Positions 43,849-52,327 of a stretch of DNA of 64,000 nt are shown here, one piece after another. The stretch lies in contig NZ_JABUXW010000020.1 of NCBI RefSeq assembly GCF_014897585.1, positions 1 to 64,000 of the forward strand, given 5' to 3'. Below the pieces are notes generated by a model. That model did no database searches. It worked only from the letters and a program-made list of their open reading frames with translations, and was not told the origin of the DNA. This stretch comes from Brachybacterium tyrofermentans (GTDB taxonomy: Bacteria; Actinomycetota; Actinomycetes; Actinomycetales; Dermabacteraceae). A program made the position numbers and the translations under genes. Numbering within the stretch: the stretch's first letter is position 1; every line of letters starts with the position of its first letter.

Positions 43849-44888
43849 GAGGAGTAGTTCACCTTCTTCTCGCCGACGCGGACCTGCAGGTAGGTGATGA
43901 CCAGCAGGATCGCGAGCAGCACGGTGGCGGCCGCGGACGCGGAGCCGATGTCGAACTTCTGGAAGGCCTCCTCGTAGACCATCCAGCTCAGCGTGCTGGA
44001 GGAGACCCCGGGGCCGCCGCTGGTCATGATCGAGATGATGTCGAAGGCCTGAGCGGCGGAGATGATGCCCGTGATCGAGAGGAAGAACGTGATCGGGCTC
44101 AGCAGCGGCAGGGTGAGGTTGCGGAACAGCTTCCAGCCGTGCGCGCCGTCCAGCGCCGCCGCCTCGTAGAGGTCCTTGGGCAGGTCGAGGATCGCGGTGT
44201 AGCAGATGACGGTGACGAAGCCGAGGCGCTGCCAGGTGTACGCGATGGTGATCGCCCACAGCGACCAGTCCGAGGTGGTGGTCCAGTCCGGGGAATCGGC
44301 ACCGACCAGGGAGAACGCCCAGCGGGAGAGCCCGTAGTTGGGGTCGAACATGAACAACCACAGGATGCCGACGGCCGCGCCGGGCAGCATGTGCGGCGCG
44401 AAGGCCATGGTCTGGGCGAAACCGGTCAGCGGGACCTTCGTGGCCAGCAGGCTTCCCAGCAGCAGGCCGCCGATGATCGACCCGACCACGCTGACGCCGG
44501 TGAAGATCAGCGTGTTCATCATGACCTGGCCGAAGTTCGGATCGGTGAACAGGTCCGTGTAGTTCTCCAGGCCCACGAACTCCGGGCTCGGCGCCACGAA
44601 GTCCCACTCCATGAAGCTCAGGCCGATGTTGTAGATCGCCGGGTAGTAGGAGAAGACGATGATCGCGATCAGGTTCGGAGCGATCAGCGCGCCGAACAGG
44701 AGCGCGTCACGGCGGCGCCGGCGACGGCGCTGGGGCGAGGGCGGGCGTCGCTCGAACGTCGGCCGGGCGGCGTCCGTCGGACCGGAGGGATCCGAGGGAT
44801 CTGCAGGATCTGCGGGTCCGCCGTTCTGGTCGCCCCGGGATCGGGCCCGGGGGTCCGCATCGCGGGGCGGTCGGACTGCGAGTGTCAT
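43845..44888 (-). CDS. ABC permease, CUT1 family, first subunit
   Basis: A 347-residue inner-membrane protein. Residues 1-62 are a soluble, Asp/Pro/Arg-rich tail. Six membrane segments follow, starting at LLFGALIAPNLIAIIVFS. The coupling loop is YEAAALDGAHGWKLFRNLTL. It is the first gene of the operon. Its start codon and ribosome site (GGGAG, seven bases before the ATG) lie within the LacI-type operator, so binding would block both transcription and, physically, the same sequence used for translation. Confidence 0.92.
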   Translation of the reverse strand: MTLAVRPPRDADPRARSRGDQNGGPADPADPSDPSGPTDAARPTFERRPPSPQRRRRRRRDALLFGALIAPNLIAIIVFSYYPAIYNIGLSFMEWDFVAPSPEFVGLENYTDLFTDPNFGQVMMNTLIFTGVSVVGSIIGGLLLGSLLATKVPLTGFAQTMAFAPHMLPGAAVGILWLFMFDPNYGLSRWAFSLVGADSPDWTTTSDWSLWAITIAYTWQRLGFVTVICYTAILDLPKDLYEAAALDGAHGWKLFRNLTLPLLSPITFFLSITGIISAAQAFDIISIMTSGGPGVSSSTLSWMVYEEAFQKFDIGSASAAATVLLAILLVITYLQVRVGEKKVNYSS

Positions 44889-44901
44889 GGGAGCGCTCCC
44901 A
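44888..44901. promoter_or_regulatory. LacI/CebR-type operator
   Basis: TGGGAGCGCTCCCA is a perfect 14-bp palindrome and, as I recall it, identical to the CebR operator of Streptomyces. It overlaps the start of the first permease gene. A weaker version, CGCCAGCGCTCCCG, lies at 45067-45080 in the same divergent region. Confidence 0.8.
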
Positions 44902-45389
44902 GCTTCCTGGTCGGAGGGGCGGTCCGCAGGGCGGACTGCCGGATGGAGGGCCGTGGACCGGCGGGCGGATCAGGCCCGACGGGAGCTGGTCACGGTTCTG
45001 CACCTGCAGGTCCGCTGCCGCTCCGAGGGCCGACGTCCCACACCGTAGGAAGGGTTCGACGCAACGCGCCAGCGCTCCCGTCGACCCGGTGAACCACACA
45101 TGAACGACCTTCATCACTGCAGGTCATCTAGCTGTTCCGGGGCACCGGCGGCGCACGCTCGATACAGAGCGCGCGCCCTCGGGGTGCCGGTCCACCGAGT
45201 GTTCATCCAGCAGTCCGGAACTGTTCGCCGAGGAGCCGTGCTCGCAGATCGCACGCGCACCGAGGCTTCACCTGGAGGTCACCCGTGCGCCCTGGTGGCT
45301 GCCGTGGGCTGCGCTACCCTGCGCAGACCACGCACACCGTTCCGCGGCCGCCTCGCAGCCCGCACCGACTGCCGGGAGACCCCCAGACC
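44902..45389. other. Divergent control region, permease operon and LacI gene
   Basis: About 490 bp without a credible gene. Apart from the two operator-like sites I see no defined element. The length leaves room for both promoters. Confidence 0.5.
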
Positions 45390-46463
45390 ATGCCCCGACC
45401 ACCGACGATGGAGGACGTGGCGCGGACCGCCGGGGTCTCCCGCTCCACCGTGTCGCGCGTGTTCCACCACGGCGGCGAGCGCGTCTCCCCCGATGCGGTG
45501 ATCGCGGTCCATGAGGCGGCCGAGCGCCTCGGCTACGTGCACAACCTCGTGGCCAGCGGACTGGCCCAGCGCCATGGCACCCAGCTCGGACTGCTGATCC
45601 GCGACGCGACCAACCCGGCCTACGGGCACCTCCATGCCGAGATGAATCGGGCCGTCGAGGCGACGGGCCGCACCCTGATCTCGGTGACCGCCTCCCGCCA
45701 CGACTACGGCACCGCCGAGGTCGACGGGCTGAAGCGTCTGATCGGTCAGAGGGTGGCCGGCCTGTTCGTCGGGACCGGCGTGACCGCCGCCGAGGACCTT
45801 GTCGAGACCGTCAGCGCGACGCCGATGATGATCGTCGGCCGCCCCAACCGACACCCGCAGATCGAGTCCGTCAGCTACGACGAGCGGGCGCACGGTCGAC
45901 TCATCGCGGACCGGATCGCGGAGGCGGGCCACCGCCGGATCGCAGTGCTCTCTGCACCCCTGCTCTACTCCCGGGTGTTCGACCTGCGGGTGCGCAGCCT
46001 CGTGGAGCGGTGCGCCGAGCTCGGGGTGCAGACCGTGCCGGTGGAGCTGCTCCCGGTCGAGAAGGGCGTGGTGAGAGCGCTCGACCTGGCCCGCGAGGAG
46101 CAGCTGACCTGCATCGTGAGCCCGGTGGACTATGTAGCTCTCGACCTGCTGCGCGCGGCCGCCGAGCGCGGGGTGCGCATCCCGGAGGAGCTCAGCACCG
46201 TGGGCTTCGACGGGCTCAGCGACGGCATCGACCTCATCGGCCTGGCGACCGTGAAGCTGCCGGTGGCCGAGGTCGCCCGAGAGGCGGTGGACCGGATGGG
46301 CGAGCTGCTGAGGCGAGCGCAGGCCTCACCCGGCCCCGGCCCCGAGGGCACGCCGTCGGCCCTTCACTCCGAACAGGCTCCGCCCGCTCGTCACACCGTG
46401 CACGCGGGCAGGTTCCTGCCCGGCCGGACGCTCGGTCCCGTGCCCGAGACGATGCGGCCGTGA
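45390..46463 (+). CDS. LacI family transcriptional regulator
   Basis: A 357-residue repressor. The N-terminal HTH is MEDVARTAGVSRSTVSRVF (residues 7-25), followed by the hinge helix region and a periplasmic-binding-protein-like ligand domain (QLGLLIRDATNPAYGHLH, GHRRIAVLSAP, STVGFDGLSDGID). It diverges from the ABC importer/GDPD operon, so I infer that it represses that operon through TGGGAGCGCTCCCA. The effector is probably a sugar or glycerophosphodiester product. The start at ATG 45390 has a weak ribosome site; ATG 45408 is possible but would trim the HTH. Confidence 0.88.
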   Translation: MPRPPTMEDVARTAGVSRSTVSRVFHHGGERVSPDAVIAVHEAAERLGYVHNLVASGLAQRHGTQLGLLIRDATNPAYGHLHAEMNRAVEATGRTLISVTASRHDYGTAEVDGLKRLIGQRVAGLFVGTGVTAAEDLVETVSATPMMIVGRPNRHPQIESVSYDERAHGRLIADRIAEAGHRRIAVLSAPLLYSRVFDLRVRSLVERCAELGVQTVPVELLPVEKGVVRALDLAREEQLTCIVSPVDYVALDLLRAAAERGVRIPEELSTVGFDGLSDGIDLIGLATVKLPVAEVAREAVDRMGELLRRAQASPGPGPEGTPSALHSEQAPPARHTVHAGRFLPGRTLGPVPETMRP

Positions 46464-46522
46464 ACTCCGGACTCCACCCCCGACCTCGCACGTGACCTCA
46501 GGCACGGCAAGGCTCTCCACGG

Positions 46523-46551
46523 CTGACAGCGCACGTCAAGGGGGCTATCGT
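46523..46551 (+). promoter_or_regulatory. Promoter CTGACA-17-TATCGT, leaderless start
   Basis: The -35 CTGACA (46523-46528), an exact 17-bp spacer and the -10 TATCGT (46546-46551) are followed by seven bases and the ATG at 46559. Confidence 0.7.
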
Positions 46552-46558
46552 CGGCTCC

Positions 46559-47080
46559 ATGAAGATGAGCAATGACCTTGAGAAGAAGTTCCAGGAACAG
46601 ATCACCCTCGAGTTCGAGGCATCGATGACCTACCGACAGCTGGCGATCGAGGCCGACGAGCAGGACCTCCCGGGCATCGCCGCGTGGCTGCGCCACCAGG
46701 CAGATGAGGAGATCGTCCACGCCAACAAGTTCATCCAGCACGTCTCGGACCGCGACAACCACGCCGCCATCGGCGCCATCAAGGCCCCGGGCGTGACGCC
46801 GGGCCTGTCGGTGCTCGAGATCTTCGAGGCCGCCCTCGCGCATGAGCAGAAGGTATCCGAGGCGATCCGCGAGCTGTACCGCAGCGCCGACAAGGAAGGC
46901 GACTACGACTCCCGCCCGCTGCTGAACTGGTTCGTCGACGAGCAGATCGAGGAGGAGGCCACCGCCTCCGAGATCATCGGCCGCGTGAAGCTGATCGGCG
47001 ACGACGGCTCCGGCCTGCTGCGCCTCGACTCCGAGCTGGGCGCCCGCCCCACCGAGTCGACCGAGGCCGACGCCGGCTGA
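46559..47080 (+). CDS. Ferritin
   Basis: A 173-residue non-haem ferritin that oxidises and stores iron in a 24-subunit shell. The ferroxidase ligands are in EFEASMTYRQ (first Glu near residue 18), DEEIVHANKF (Glu and His near residues 50-54) and the later AALAHEQK and DEQIEEEA segments. The C-terminal tail is hydrophilic. It is a single gene with a good promoter and a strong terminator hairpin 90 bp downstream. ATG 46559 fits the leaderless rule; ATG 46565 is the other option. Confidence 0.93.
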   Translation: MKMSNDLEKKFQEQITLEFEASMTYRQLAIEADEQDLPGIAAWLRHQADEEIVHANKFIQHVSDRDNHAAIGAIKAPGVTPGLSVLEIFEAALAHEQKVSEAIRELYRSADKEGDYDSRPLLNWFVDEQIEEEATASEIIGRVKLIGDDGSGLLRLDSELGARPTESTEADAG

Positions 47081-47096
47081 TCCCCTCGGGAGCTAC

Positions 47097-47159
47097 GAGC
47101 TCCTCGGGTGCCGCGAGCTCCTCGGGTGCCGCGAGCTCCTCGGGTGCCGCGAGCTCCTC
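47097..47159. repeat. 18-bp tandem repeat downstream of ferritin
   Basis: Three exact units of GAGCTCCTCGGGTGCCGC (47097-47150) and a partial fourth, starting 17 bp after the ferritin stop. Confidence 0.88.
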
Positions 47160-47167
47160 ACCTCTGC

Positions 47168-47208
47168 CGAACGGGCCGATCCGCTGACGACGCGGATCGG
47201 CCCGTTCG
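47168..47208 (+). terminator. Ferritin terminator hairpin
   Basis: CGAACGGGCCGATCCGC (47168-47184) pairs perfectly with 47192-47208 over a 7-base loop: a 17-bp stem without a following T-run, which is usual in high-GC actinobacteria. Confidence 0.85.
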
Positions 47209-47255
47209 CTGTTCGCCCCGGAGGGGACGGGTCCCAGAAGTCTCGAATCCGGCGC

Positions 47256-47315
47256 GTCGAGCCTGCACCACGTGTCGTTGAGGCTCCTCTCACCGACACA
47301 TGGCGCAGGCTCGAC
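47256..47315. terminator. 60-bp hairpin between convergent genes
   Basis: An outer 11-bp perfect stem (GTCGAGCCTGC at 47256-47266 with 47305-47315) is followed inwards by about 14 more pairs with three mismatches and one wobble, to a 4-base loop. It sits between ferritin (+) and BCCT (-), closer to the latter. Confidence 0.75.
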
Positions 47316-47429
47316 AGTGGCCAGCGAGGTGCGGGGCCCATCCACGCCGCGGCACGAGGCGACGCGGCACGAGGCGACGCGGGGCGAGGCGCGGCCGTGG
47401 AGTGGGAAGTCGCCCGTCGGCCCCGCGGC

Positions 47430-49151
47430 TCAGCTCGTGCTGAGGCGGGACTCCTCGTCGGTCCGGCGTTCGCGGTTTCGCACCATCGGGTCGCGGCGCA
47501 GCATCATCACGAGCGAGACGGCGAGCGCGAGGATCACGAAGATGAACGGCGCCGCGGAGAGCATCACCGCCGTCTGCAGCGCCTGCAGGCCGCCGGCGTA
47601 GAGCAGCACGGCGGCCGTCGCACCGGTGAGCACGCCCCACATGCCCATCAGCGGACGGCTGGGGTTCAGACGGCCGTCGGAGGAGATCACCGCGAGCACG
47701 TAGGTGTTCGAGTCCGCGCTGGTCACGAAGTACATGATCACCAGAGCCACGGCGACCACCGAGGTGAGGCCCGTCAGCGGCAGCTCATCGAGCAGGGCGA
47801 AGAATGCGGTGTTGACGTTCTCGGTCGCGGCCTCGCCGATCCCGGTTCCGCGCTCGAGGTCCATGAACATCGCCGAGCCGCCGAACACGGTGAACCAGGC
47901 GGAGAAGATCAGGCTCGGCACGCCGAGCACGACCAGCACGAACTGACGGATCGTGCGACCGCGGGAGATGCGGGCGAGGAAGATGCCCACGAAAGCGCCC
48001 CAGGAGATCCACCAGGCCATCATGAAGTAGGTCCAGAACTGCATCCATTCCACGTCGGCGCCGTCGGTGGGCAGCATCAGGCTGATCTCGACGAAATCTC
48101 CGACATAGCCGCCGAGCGAGCGGAGGAAGAGGTTGATCAGCCAGCTGGTGGGGCCGGTGGCGAGGACGAACAGCAGCAGGGCTGCAGCCACCACCATCGT
48201 GGTCTGGCTCAGGTAGCGGATCCCTCGCCCGATGCCGCTCATCGCCGACGCCGTGAACAGCACGGTGACCAGCGCGATGATCACGAGCTGCACGCCGGTG
48301 GTGGTGAGGTCGAGGCCGGTCAGGCGGCTCATGCCCTGGCTGATCTGGGCGGCTCCGAGCCCCAGCGAGGTCGTGGTGCCGAACAGGGTGGACAGGATGA
48401 CCAGCACGTCGATCGCCTTTCCGACCGGGCCGTCGGCGTGACGGCCGATCAGCGGGCGCAGGATCGGCGAGACCAGTCCCTTGTTCCCCAGGCGGTGGGT
48501 GGAGTACCCGATCGCCAGGCCGAAGGTGGCGAACACCGCCCAGGCGTGCAGCCCCCAGTCCAGGAACGTGAAGCGCAGGGCATCGACCACGGCCTCCCGG
48601 CTGCCGGGCTCGGCGAGGCCGTGTGGAGGGGTGACCAGGTGGGAGACCGGTTCGGCGACGCCGTAGGTGACCATCCCGATACCCATCACGGCACCCAGCA
48701 GCATCGCGATCCACGCGAAGGTGGGGTACTCGGGGCGGGAGTCGTCCGGGCCCAGGCGGATGTCGCCGAAGCGGGTCACGGCGAGCACGAGCAGCAGCCC
48801 GATCAGGCACAGCGGGATCAGCAGCAGCGACCATCCGCCGGTGGTGGTCACCCACTGCATCGCGCTCTCGGCGGCGGAGCTCATCTGCGCGGGCCAGAAG
48901 CCAGCGGCGACGAGGAGGGCGACGATGAGCGCCACGGCCACCCACACCACGGCGCCGCCGGTGCTGCCGGGGACCTGCGGGTCGCGCGGGAAGCGATCCG
49001 CATCGCGCCGGGCGCGGCGTGGAGCGTCGTCGCGTGGGCTGCGGCGTGGGCCGGGGCCATCGTCGGCACCAGCAGGGAGCGGGTCGGCAGGAAGCGGTTC
49101 CCCGGGAGGAGGCTCCGAGGGACGTGGGTCGGCAGAGGGGTCCAGCGACAT
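47430..49151 (-). CDS. BCCT family betaine/carnitine/choline transporter
   Basis: A 573-residue carrier with a soluble N-terminal tail of about 65 residues (Pro, Asp and Arg rich) and twelve membrane segments. The family signature is seen in MGIGMVTYGVAEPVSH and in WTYFMMAWWISWGAFVGIFL followed by ARISRGRTIRQF. The tryptophans of the substrate box are in place. BCCT proteins import glycine betaine, choline or similar osmoprotectants, with Na or H. The short C-terminal tail has charged residues but no long sensor domain. The start at 49151 has a weak ribosome site. Confidence 0.9.
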   Translation of the reverse strand: MSLDPSADPRPSEPPPGEPLPADPLPAGADDGPGPRRSPRDDAPRRARRDADRFPRDPQVPGSTGGAVVWVAVALIVALLVAAGFWPAQMSSAAESAMQWVTTTGGWSLLLIPLCLIGLLLVLAVTRFGDIRLGPDDSRPEYPTFAWIAMLLGAVMGIGMVTYGVAEPVSHLVTPPHGLAEPGSREAVVDALRFTFLDWGLHAWAVFATFGLAIGYSTHRLGNKGLVSPILRPLIGRHADGPVGKAIDVLVILSTLFGTTTSLGLGAAQISQGMSRLTGLDLTTTGVQLVIIALVTVLFTASAMSGIGRGIRYLSQTTMVVAAALLLFVLATGPTSWLINLFLRSLGGYVGDFVEISLMLPTDGADVEWMQFWTYFMMAWWISWGAFVGIFLARISRGRTIRQFVLVVLGVPSLIFSAWFTVFGGSAMFMDLERGTGIGEAATENVNTAFFALLDELPLTGLTSVVAVALVIMYFVTSADSNTYVLAVISSDGRLNPSRPLMGMWGVLTGATAAVLLYAGGLQALQTAVMLSAAPFIFVILALAVSLVMMLRRDPMVRNRERRTDEESRLSTS

Positions 49152-49528
49152 GGCGCGGTCCGTTCATGAGGGCGCTGCCGTGCCGGGACTGCTGGAGGGC
49201 AGAGGGGCAGGCGACGACAGAGGAGGAGGTCCGCAACGGCCCATGGGCTGACGGGAGCGCCGCAGGGGTCCGGTTGCGAAGCGCCCCACCCTACGGGGAC
49301 GAAGACCTCGCACCAGGGCTCTCGCGGAAAGTTGGGGCGCAGGTCTCGTCCACAGGCAGAGGACCGCCCCGACAGAGCCACGGTGGAGCGCGCCCGCCGC
49401 ATGGTCGGCGAGCGGCTCGTCGTCGACGATCCTGACCGGGTGTGCGCCGTCGGATCCGAGCGGGACGTGCCAGACTGCGCTGACGTGGACGGCAAGGACG
49501 CCGCCCGATCTCGACCTGGGAGGACGTC
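49152..49528. other. Divergent region, BCCT and VOC genes
   Basis: About 375 bp with no credible gene, repeat or strong palindrome that I could find. It should hold both promoters. Confidence 0.4.
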
Positions 49529-50020
49529 ATGCCCGCACCGCAGAACTCGCCGTACATCAGCTTCCCGAACAACGCCGCAGAGGTCCTCGCCCACTGGCAG
49601 GAACTGTTCGGCGGCACGCTCGACATCACCCTCTACGACGACCTCCCGGACCTCTCCGGCTTCCCCTTCACGCCCCCGCCCGGCACGGTCGCGCACGGCA
49701 CCCTCACCGGCGGACTCCTGACCGTCGCGGGCGGGGATGGCATCGGCGAGCCGGGCCAGGAGCTGCCACCGCTGGAGTCGGAGGTGTACTCCTTCCTCGT
49801 CGGCCTCGACGCGGTCGATCAGGCGCACACGCTCATCGACACCGTCACCGCGGCGGGCGGCCGGGTCGCGATGCCCTTCGCCCTCGCCCCCTGGGGCGAT
49901 CACTACGGCCAGGTGGTCGACCGCTACGGCGTGATGTTCGCGCTGGTCGTGGCTGGGAACGCCGAGAGCGCCGAGAGCGCCGAGAGCGCCGAGAGCGCCG
50001 AGAAAGCCGAGAAAGCCTGA
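49529..50020 (+). CDS. VOC family protein (PhnB-like) with AES-repeat tail
   Basis: A 163-residue protein of the glyoxalase/VOC fold in the PhnB-like group (YISFPNNAAEVLAHWQELFG, WGDHYGQVVDRYGVMF). These are common in actinobacteria and have no fixed function. The last 19 residues are four AES and two AEK units encoded by 9-bp repeats, a low-complexity helix. ATG 49529 has GGAGG five bases upstream. Confidence 0.82.
   Translation: MPAPQNSPYISFPNNAAEVLAHWQELFGGTLDITLYDDLPDLSGFPFTPPPGTVAHGTLTGGLLTVAGGDGIGEPGQELPPLESEVYSFLVGLDAVDQAHTLIDTVTAAGGRVAMPFALAPWGDHYGQVVDRYGVMFALVVAGNAESAESAESAESAEKAEKA
49961..50014. repeat. 9-bp coding repeat
   Basis: Six units of GCCGAGAGC or GCCGAGAAA encode the AES/AEK tail of the VOC protein. 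Confidence 0.9.
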
Positions 50021-50095
50021 CCGGCCGGGGGTCGACGCCGAGCCCATGGCCGGCAGTCGTGGACGAGCCGATGGCGACCGGGACCCATCCCACTC

Positions 50096-50124
50096 TTGTT
50101 GAAAACTGAACCACTGGATAGGGT
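50096..50124 (+). promoter_or_regulatory. Promoter TTGTTG-17-TAGGGT, leaderless start
   Basis: The -35 TTGTTG (50096-50101), 17-bp spacer and -10 TAGGGT (50119-50124) are followed by six bases and the ATG at 50131. Confidence 0.65.
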
Positions 50125-50130
50125 GGCCCC

Positions 50131-51198
50131 ATGCGAGCCTTCGGATTCCTCAGTTTCGGCCACTACGGCGGCAGCCCGGCGCAGGGTGGCCTCAGCGCCC
50201 GCCAGATGCTGCACGACGCGATCGACATCTCCGTCGGCGCGGACGAGCTCGGCGTCAACGGCGCCTACTTCCGCGTCCACCACTACGCCAAGCAGTCCAC
50301 CTCTCCGATGCCCCTGCTCGCCGCGGTCGCCGCGCGCACGCAGCGCATCGAGGTCGGTACCGGCGTGATCGACATGCGCTACGAGAACCCGCTCTACCTC
50401 GCCGAGGAGGCCGCCGCCCTGGACCTGATCGCCGACGGCCGCGTGGCGCTCGGCATCTCCCGCGGCGCCCCCGAGGCGGCGGATCGCGGCTGGGAATCCT
50501 TCGGGTACACCGGCTCCACGGACCCGCGCGGGGCCGACATCGCCCAGTCGAAGTTCGAGGCGTTCCTGCAGGCCATCCAGGGGCAGCCGATGGCCCGTGC
50601 GGCCGCGCAGCCCTATATGTCCGACGCCGCACCCCACGCCCCGCTGCGCATCGAGCCGCAGTCCGAGGACCTCCTCCAGCACATCTGGTGGGGCGCCGGA
50701 TCCCGCGAGACCGCCGAGCGCACCGGCACCCAGGGACTGAACCTCATGAGCTCGACCCTGCTCACCGAGGCCACCGGCGCCTCCTTCGGCGACCTCCAGG
50801 CCGAGCAGATCGACGTCTTCCGCGAGGCGTTCCGCGAGGCCGGGCACGAGCACACCCCGCGGGTGTCCGTCTCCCGCAGCGTCTTCCCGATCGTCACCGA
50901 GCAGGATCGCCTGATGTTCGGCATGCGCCCGGGCGAGGACACCGACCAGATCGGCATCATCGACAACACCCGCTCGACGTTCGGCCGCTCCTACACGGGC
51001 GAGCCGGACCAGCTCATCGAGCAGCTGAAGGCCGACGCCGCCGTGCAGTCCGCCGACACCCTCATGCTCACGATCCCCTCGCAGGCCGGCGTGGAGCTGA
51101 ACCTGCACATCCTGGAGTCCTTCGCGCAGCATGTGGCGCCGGCCCTGGGCTGGGTGCCGAACACCGAGGGCCCGGTCCAGGGCGACCCGATCGCCTGA
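50131..51198 (+). CDS. LLM-class flavin-dependent oxidoreductase
   Basis: A 355-residue luciferase-like monooxygenase. Typical features are the N-terminal FGFLSFGHY, the HHYAKQSTSPMPLLAAVAARTQ segment in shortened form, IEVGTGVIDMRYENPLYLAE and GRVALGISRGAP. These proteins use reduced FMN or F420. The class and substrate cannot be told from motifs alone. A clear promoter gives a leaderless start at 50131. Confidence 0.87.
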   Translation: MRAFGFLSFGHYGGSPAQGGLSARQMLHDAIDISVGADELGVNGAYFRVHHYAKQSTSPMPLLAAVAARTQRIEVGTGVIDMRYENPLYLAEEAAALDLIADGRVALGISRGAPEAADRGWESFGYTGSTDPRGADIAQSKFEAFLQAIQGQPMARAAAQPYMSDAAPHAPLRIEPQSEDLLQHIWWGAGSRETAERTGTQGLNLMSSTLLTEATGASFGDLQAEQIDVFREAFREAGHEHTPRVSVSRSVFPIVTEQDRLMFGMRPGEDTDQIGIIDNTRSTFGRSYTGEPDQLIEQLKADAAVQSADTLMLTIPSQAGVELNLHILESFAQHVAPALGWVPNTEGPVQGDPIA

Positions 51199-51223
51199 CC
51201 GGCACGGCTGGCTGACCAGCACG

Positions 51224-51229
51224 TACCCT
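51224..51229 (+). promoter_or_regulatory. -10 box TACCCT, leaderless start
   Basis: TACCCT is followed by six bases and the ATG at 51236. No convincing -35 is seen. Confidence 0.5.
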
Positions 51230-51235
51230 CGACGC

Positions 51236-52327
51236 ATGCTGCGCATCGCCACGGCCAACATCAACGGGATCCGCGCCACGCATCGTCGGGGGTTCGACGA
51301 TTGGCTGGCCACGCGGGGCTGCGACGTGATCGCGCTCCAGGAGGTGCGGGCGCAGGCGGACAGGATCCCCGAGCGCGCGTTCGGGGACTTCCACGTCGCC
51401 CTCGACACAGGGACCCTGCCCGGGCGCAACGGCGTCGCGGTGCTCACCCAGCAGGCCCCCGCGGCGGTGCGGACCTGGAGCGGGACCGCCCTCATGGGTG
51501 GGCCGACGGGAACCCCCGGCGCGAGCGGCACCACGGGAACGCCGGACGCAGGCAGCACCACGGGAACGCCGGATGCGGGCAGCGCCACGGGGTCACCGGG
51601 CGCGCGTGACACGGGCTGGCCGATGATGACTGGAGCTGGCGATATCGCCAGCTCCCATCACGATCGGCCCGCCGGCGGCACCAGCACCCTCGAGCTCATC
51701 CCGTCCCCCGACCACGTCCCGCTCTCGCGCGGGCTCGGCCCCTTCGCCACCCACGGCCGCTACCTGGAGGTCGACCTCGCCGACGCACCGGTCACGATCG
51801 CCTGCCTCTACCTGCCCAAGGGCGGCCTTCCCGTCGAGCTGCAGCGCCCCGAACGGATGCGCGAGGCACCCGACGGTGGGGCCCGCTACGCCCGGAAGAT
51901 GGGCTTCATGGCGGCGTTCTCGCGGTATCTGACCAGCACCCGACGGGCGGCCGCCGCCGCGGGCCGCGAGTTCCTCCTCATGGGCGACCTCAACATCGCG
52001 CACACCCGGCAGGACCTCGCCGCGTGGAGACGGAATCAGCAGAACGACGGCTTCCTCCCGGAGGAGCGGGAGTGGTTCGGGCAGCAGCTCTCCCCGCGCA
52101 CGCTGGTCGACGTCGTGCGGAGCCTGCATCCGGATGAGGACGGTCCGTACTCATGGTGGTCGTGGCTGGGGCAGTCCTTCGCGAAGGATGCGGGATGGCG
52201 CCTGGACTATCACCTGGCCACGCCGCGTCTGGCCCGCAGCGCCGTCCGCGCCGAGGTCGACCGGGAGTTCCGCGGCGTGCGGCTCTCGGATCACTCACCG
52301 GTGATCGTCGACTACGACCTGCGCTGA
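51236..52327 (+). CDS. xth: Exodeoxyribonuclease III / AP endonuclease with large insertion
   Basis: A 363-residue enzyme of the exonuclease III fold that repairs abasic sites. The conserved residues are ATANINGIRA (Asn8), LQEVRAQ (Glu36), GRYLEVDLA, LPKGG, FLLMGDLNIAH and SDHSPVIVDYD. Between the RNGVAVL strand and the LGPFATHGRYLE strand an insertion of about 60 residues (88-149) is present. It is made of 9-residue repeats (TTGTPDAGS type) and then a segment encoded by a perfect 24-bp palindrome. The core motifs are intact, so the enzyme is probably active, with the insertion as a surface loop. Confidence 0.87.
   Translation: MLRIATANINGIRATHRRGFDDWLATRGCDVIALQEVRAQADRIPERAFGDFHVALDTGTLPGRNGVAVLTQQAPAAVRTWSGTALMGGPTGTPGASGTTGTPDAGSTTGTPDAGSATGSPGARDTGWPMMTGAGDIASSHHDRPAGGTSTLELIPSPDHVPLSRGLGPFATHGRYLEVDLADAPVTIACLYLPKGGLPVELQRPERMREAPDGGARYARKMGFMAAFSRYLTSTRRAAAAAGREFLLMGDLNIAHTRQDLAAWRRNQQNDGFLPEEREWFGQQLSPRTLVDVVRSLHPDEDGPYSWWSWLGQSFAKDAGWRLDYHLATPRLARSAVRAEVDREFRGVRLSDHSPVIVDYDLR
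51497..51604. repeat. 27-bp coding repeats in xth
   Basis: Four diverged 27-bp units (51497, 51524, 51551, 51578) encode the TTGTPDAGS-like repeats of the inserted loop. Confidence 0.85.
51632..51655. repeat. 24-bp perfect palindrome in frame within xth
   Basis: The 12-bp arm GGAGCTGGCGAT is followed directly by its exact reverse complement. It covers eight whole codons (Gly-Ala-Gly-Asp-Ile-Ala-Ser-Ser, residues 133-140). Its inner core differs from the intergenic palindrome at 23661-23702 by two central bases. Confidence 0.9.

Larger units (their letters stand above)
47081..47429. other. Gap between ferritin and BCCT genes
   Basis: About 350 bp without a gene. It is filled by a tandem repeat, the ferritin terminator and a second long hairpin, each listed separately. 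Confidence 0.6.
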
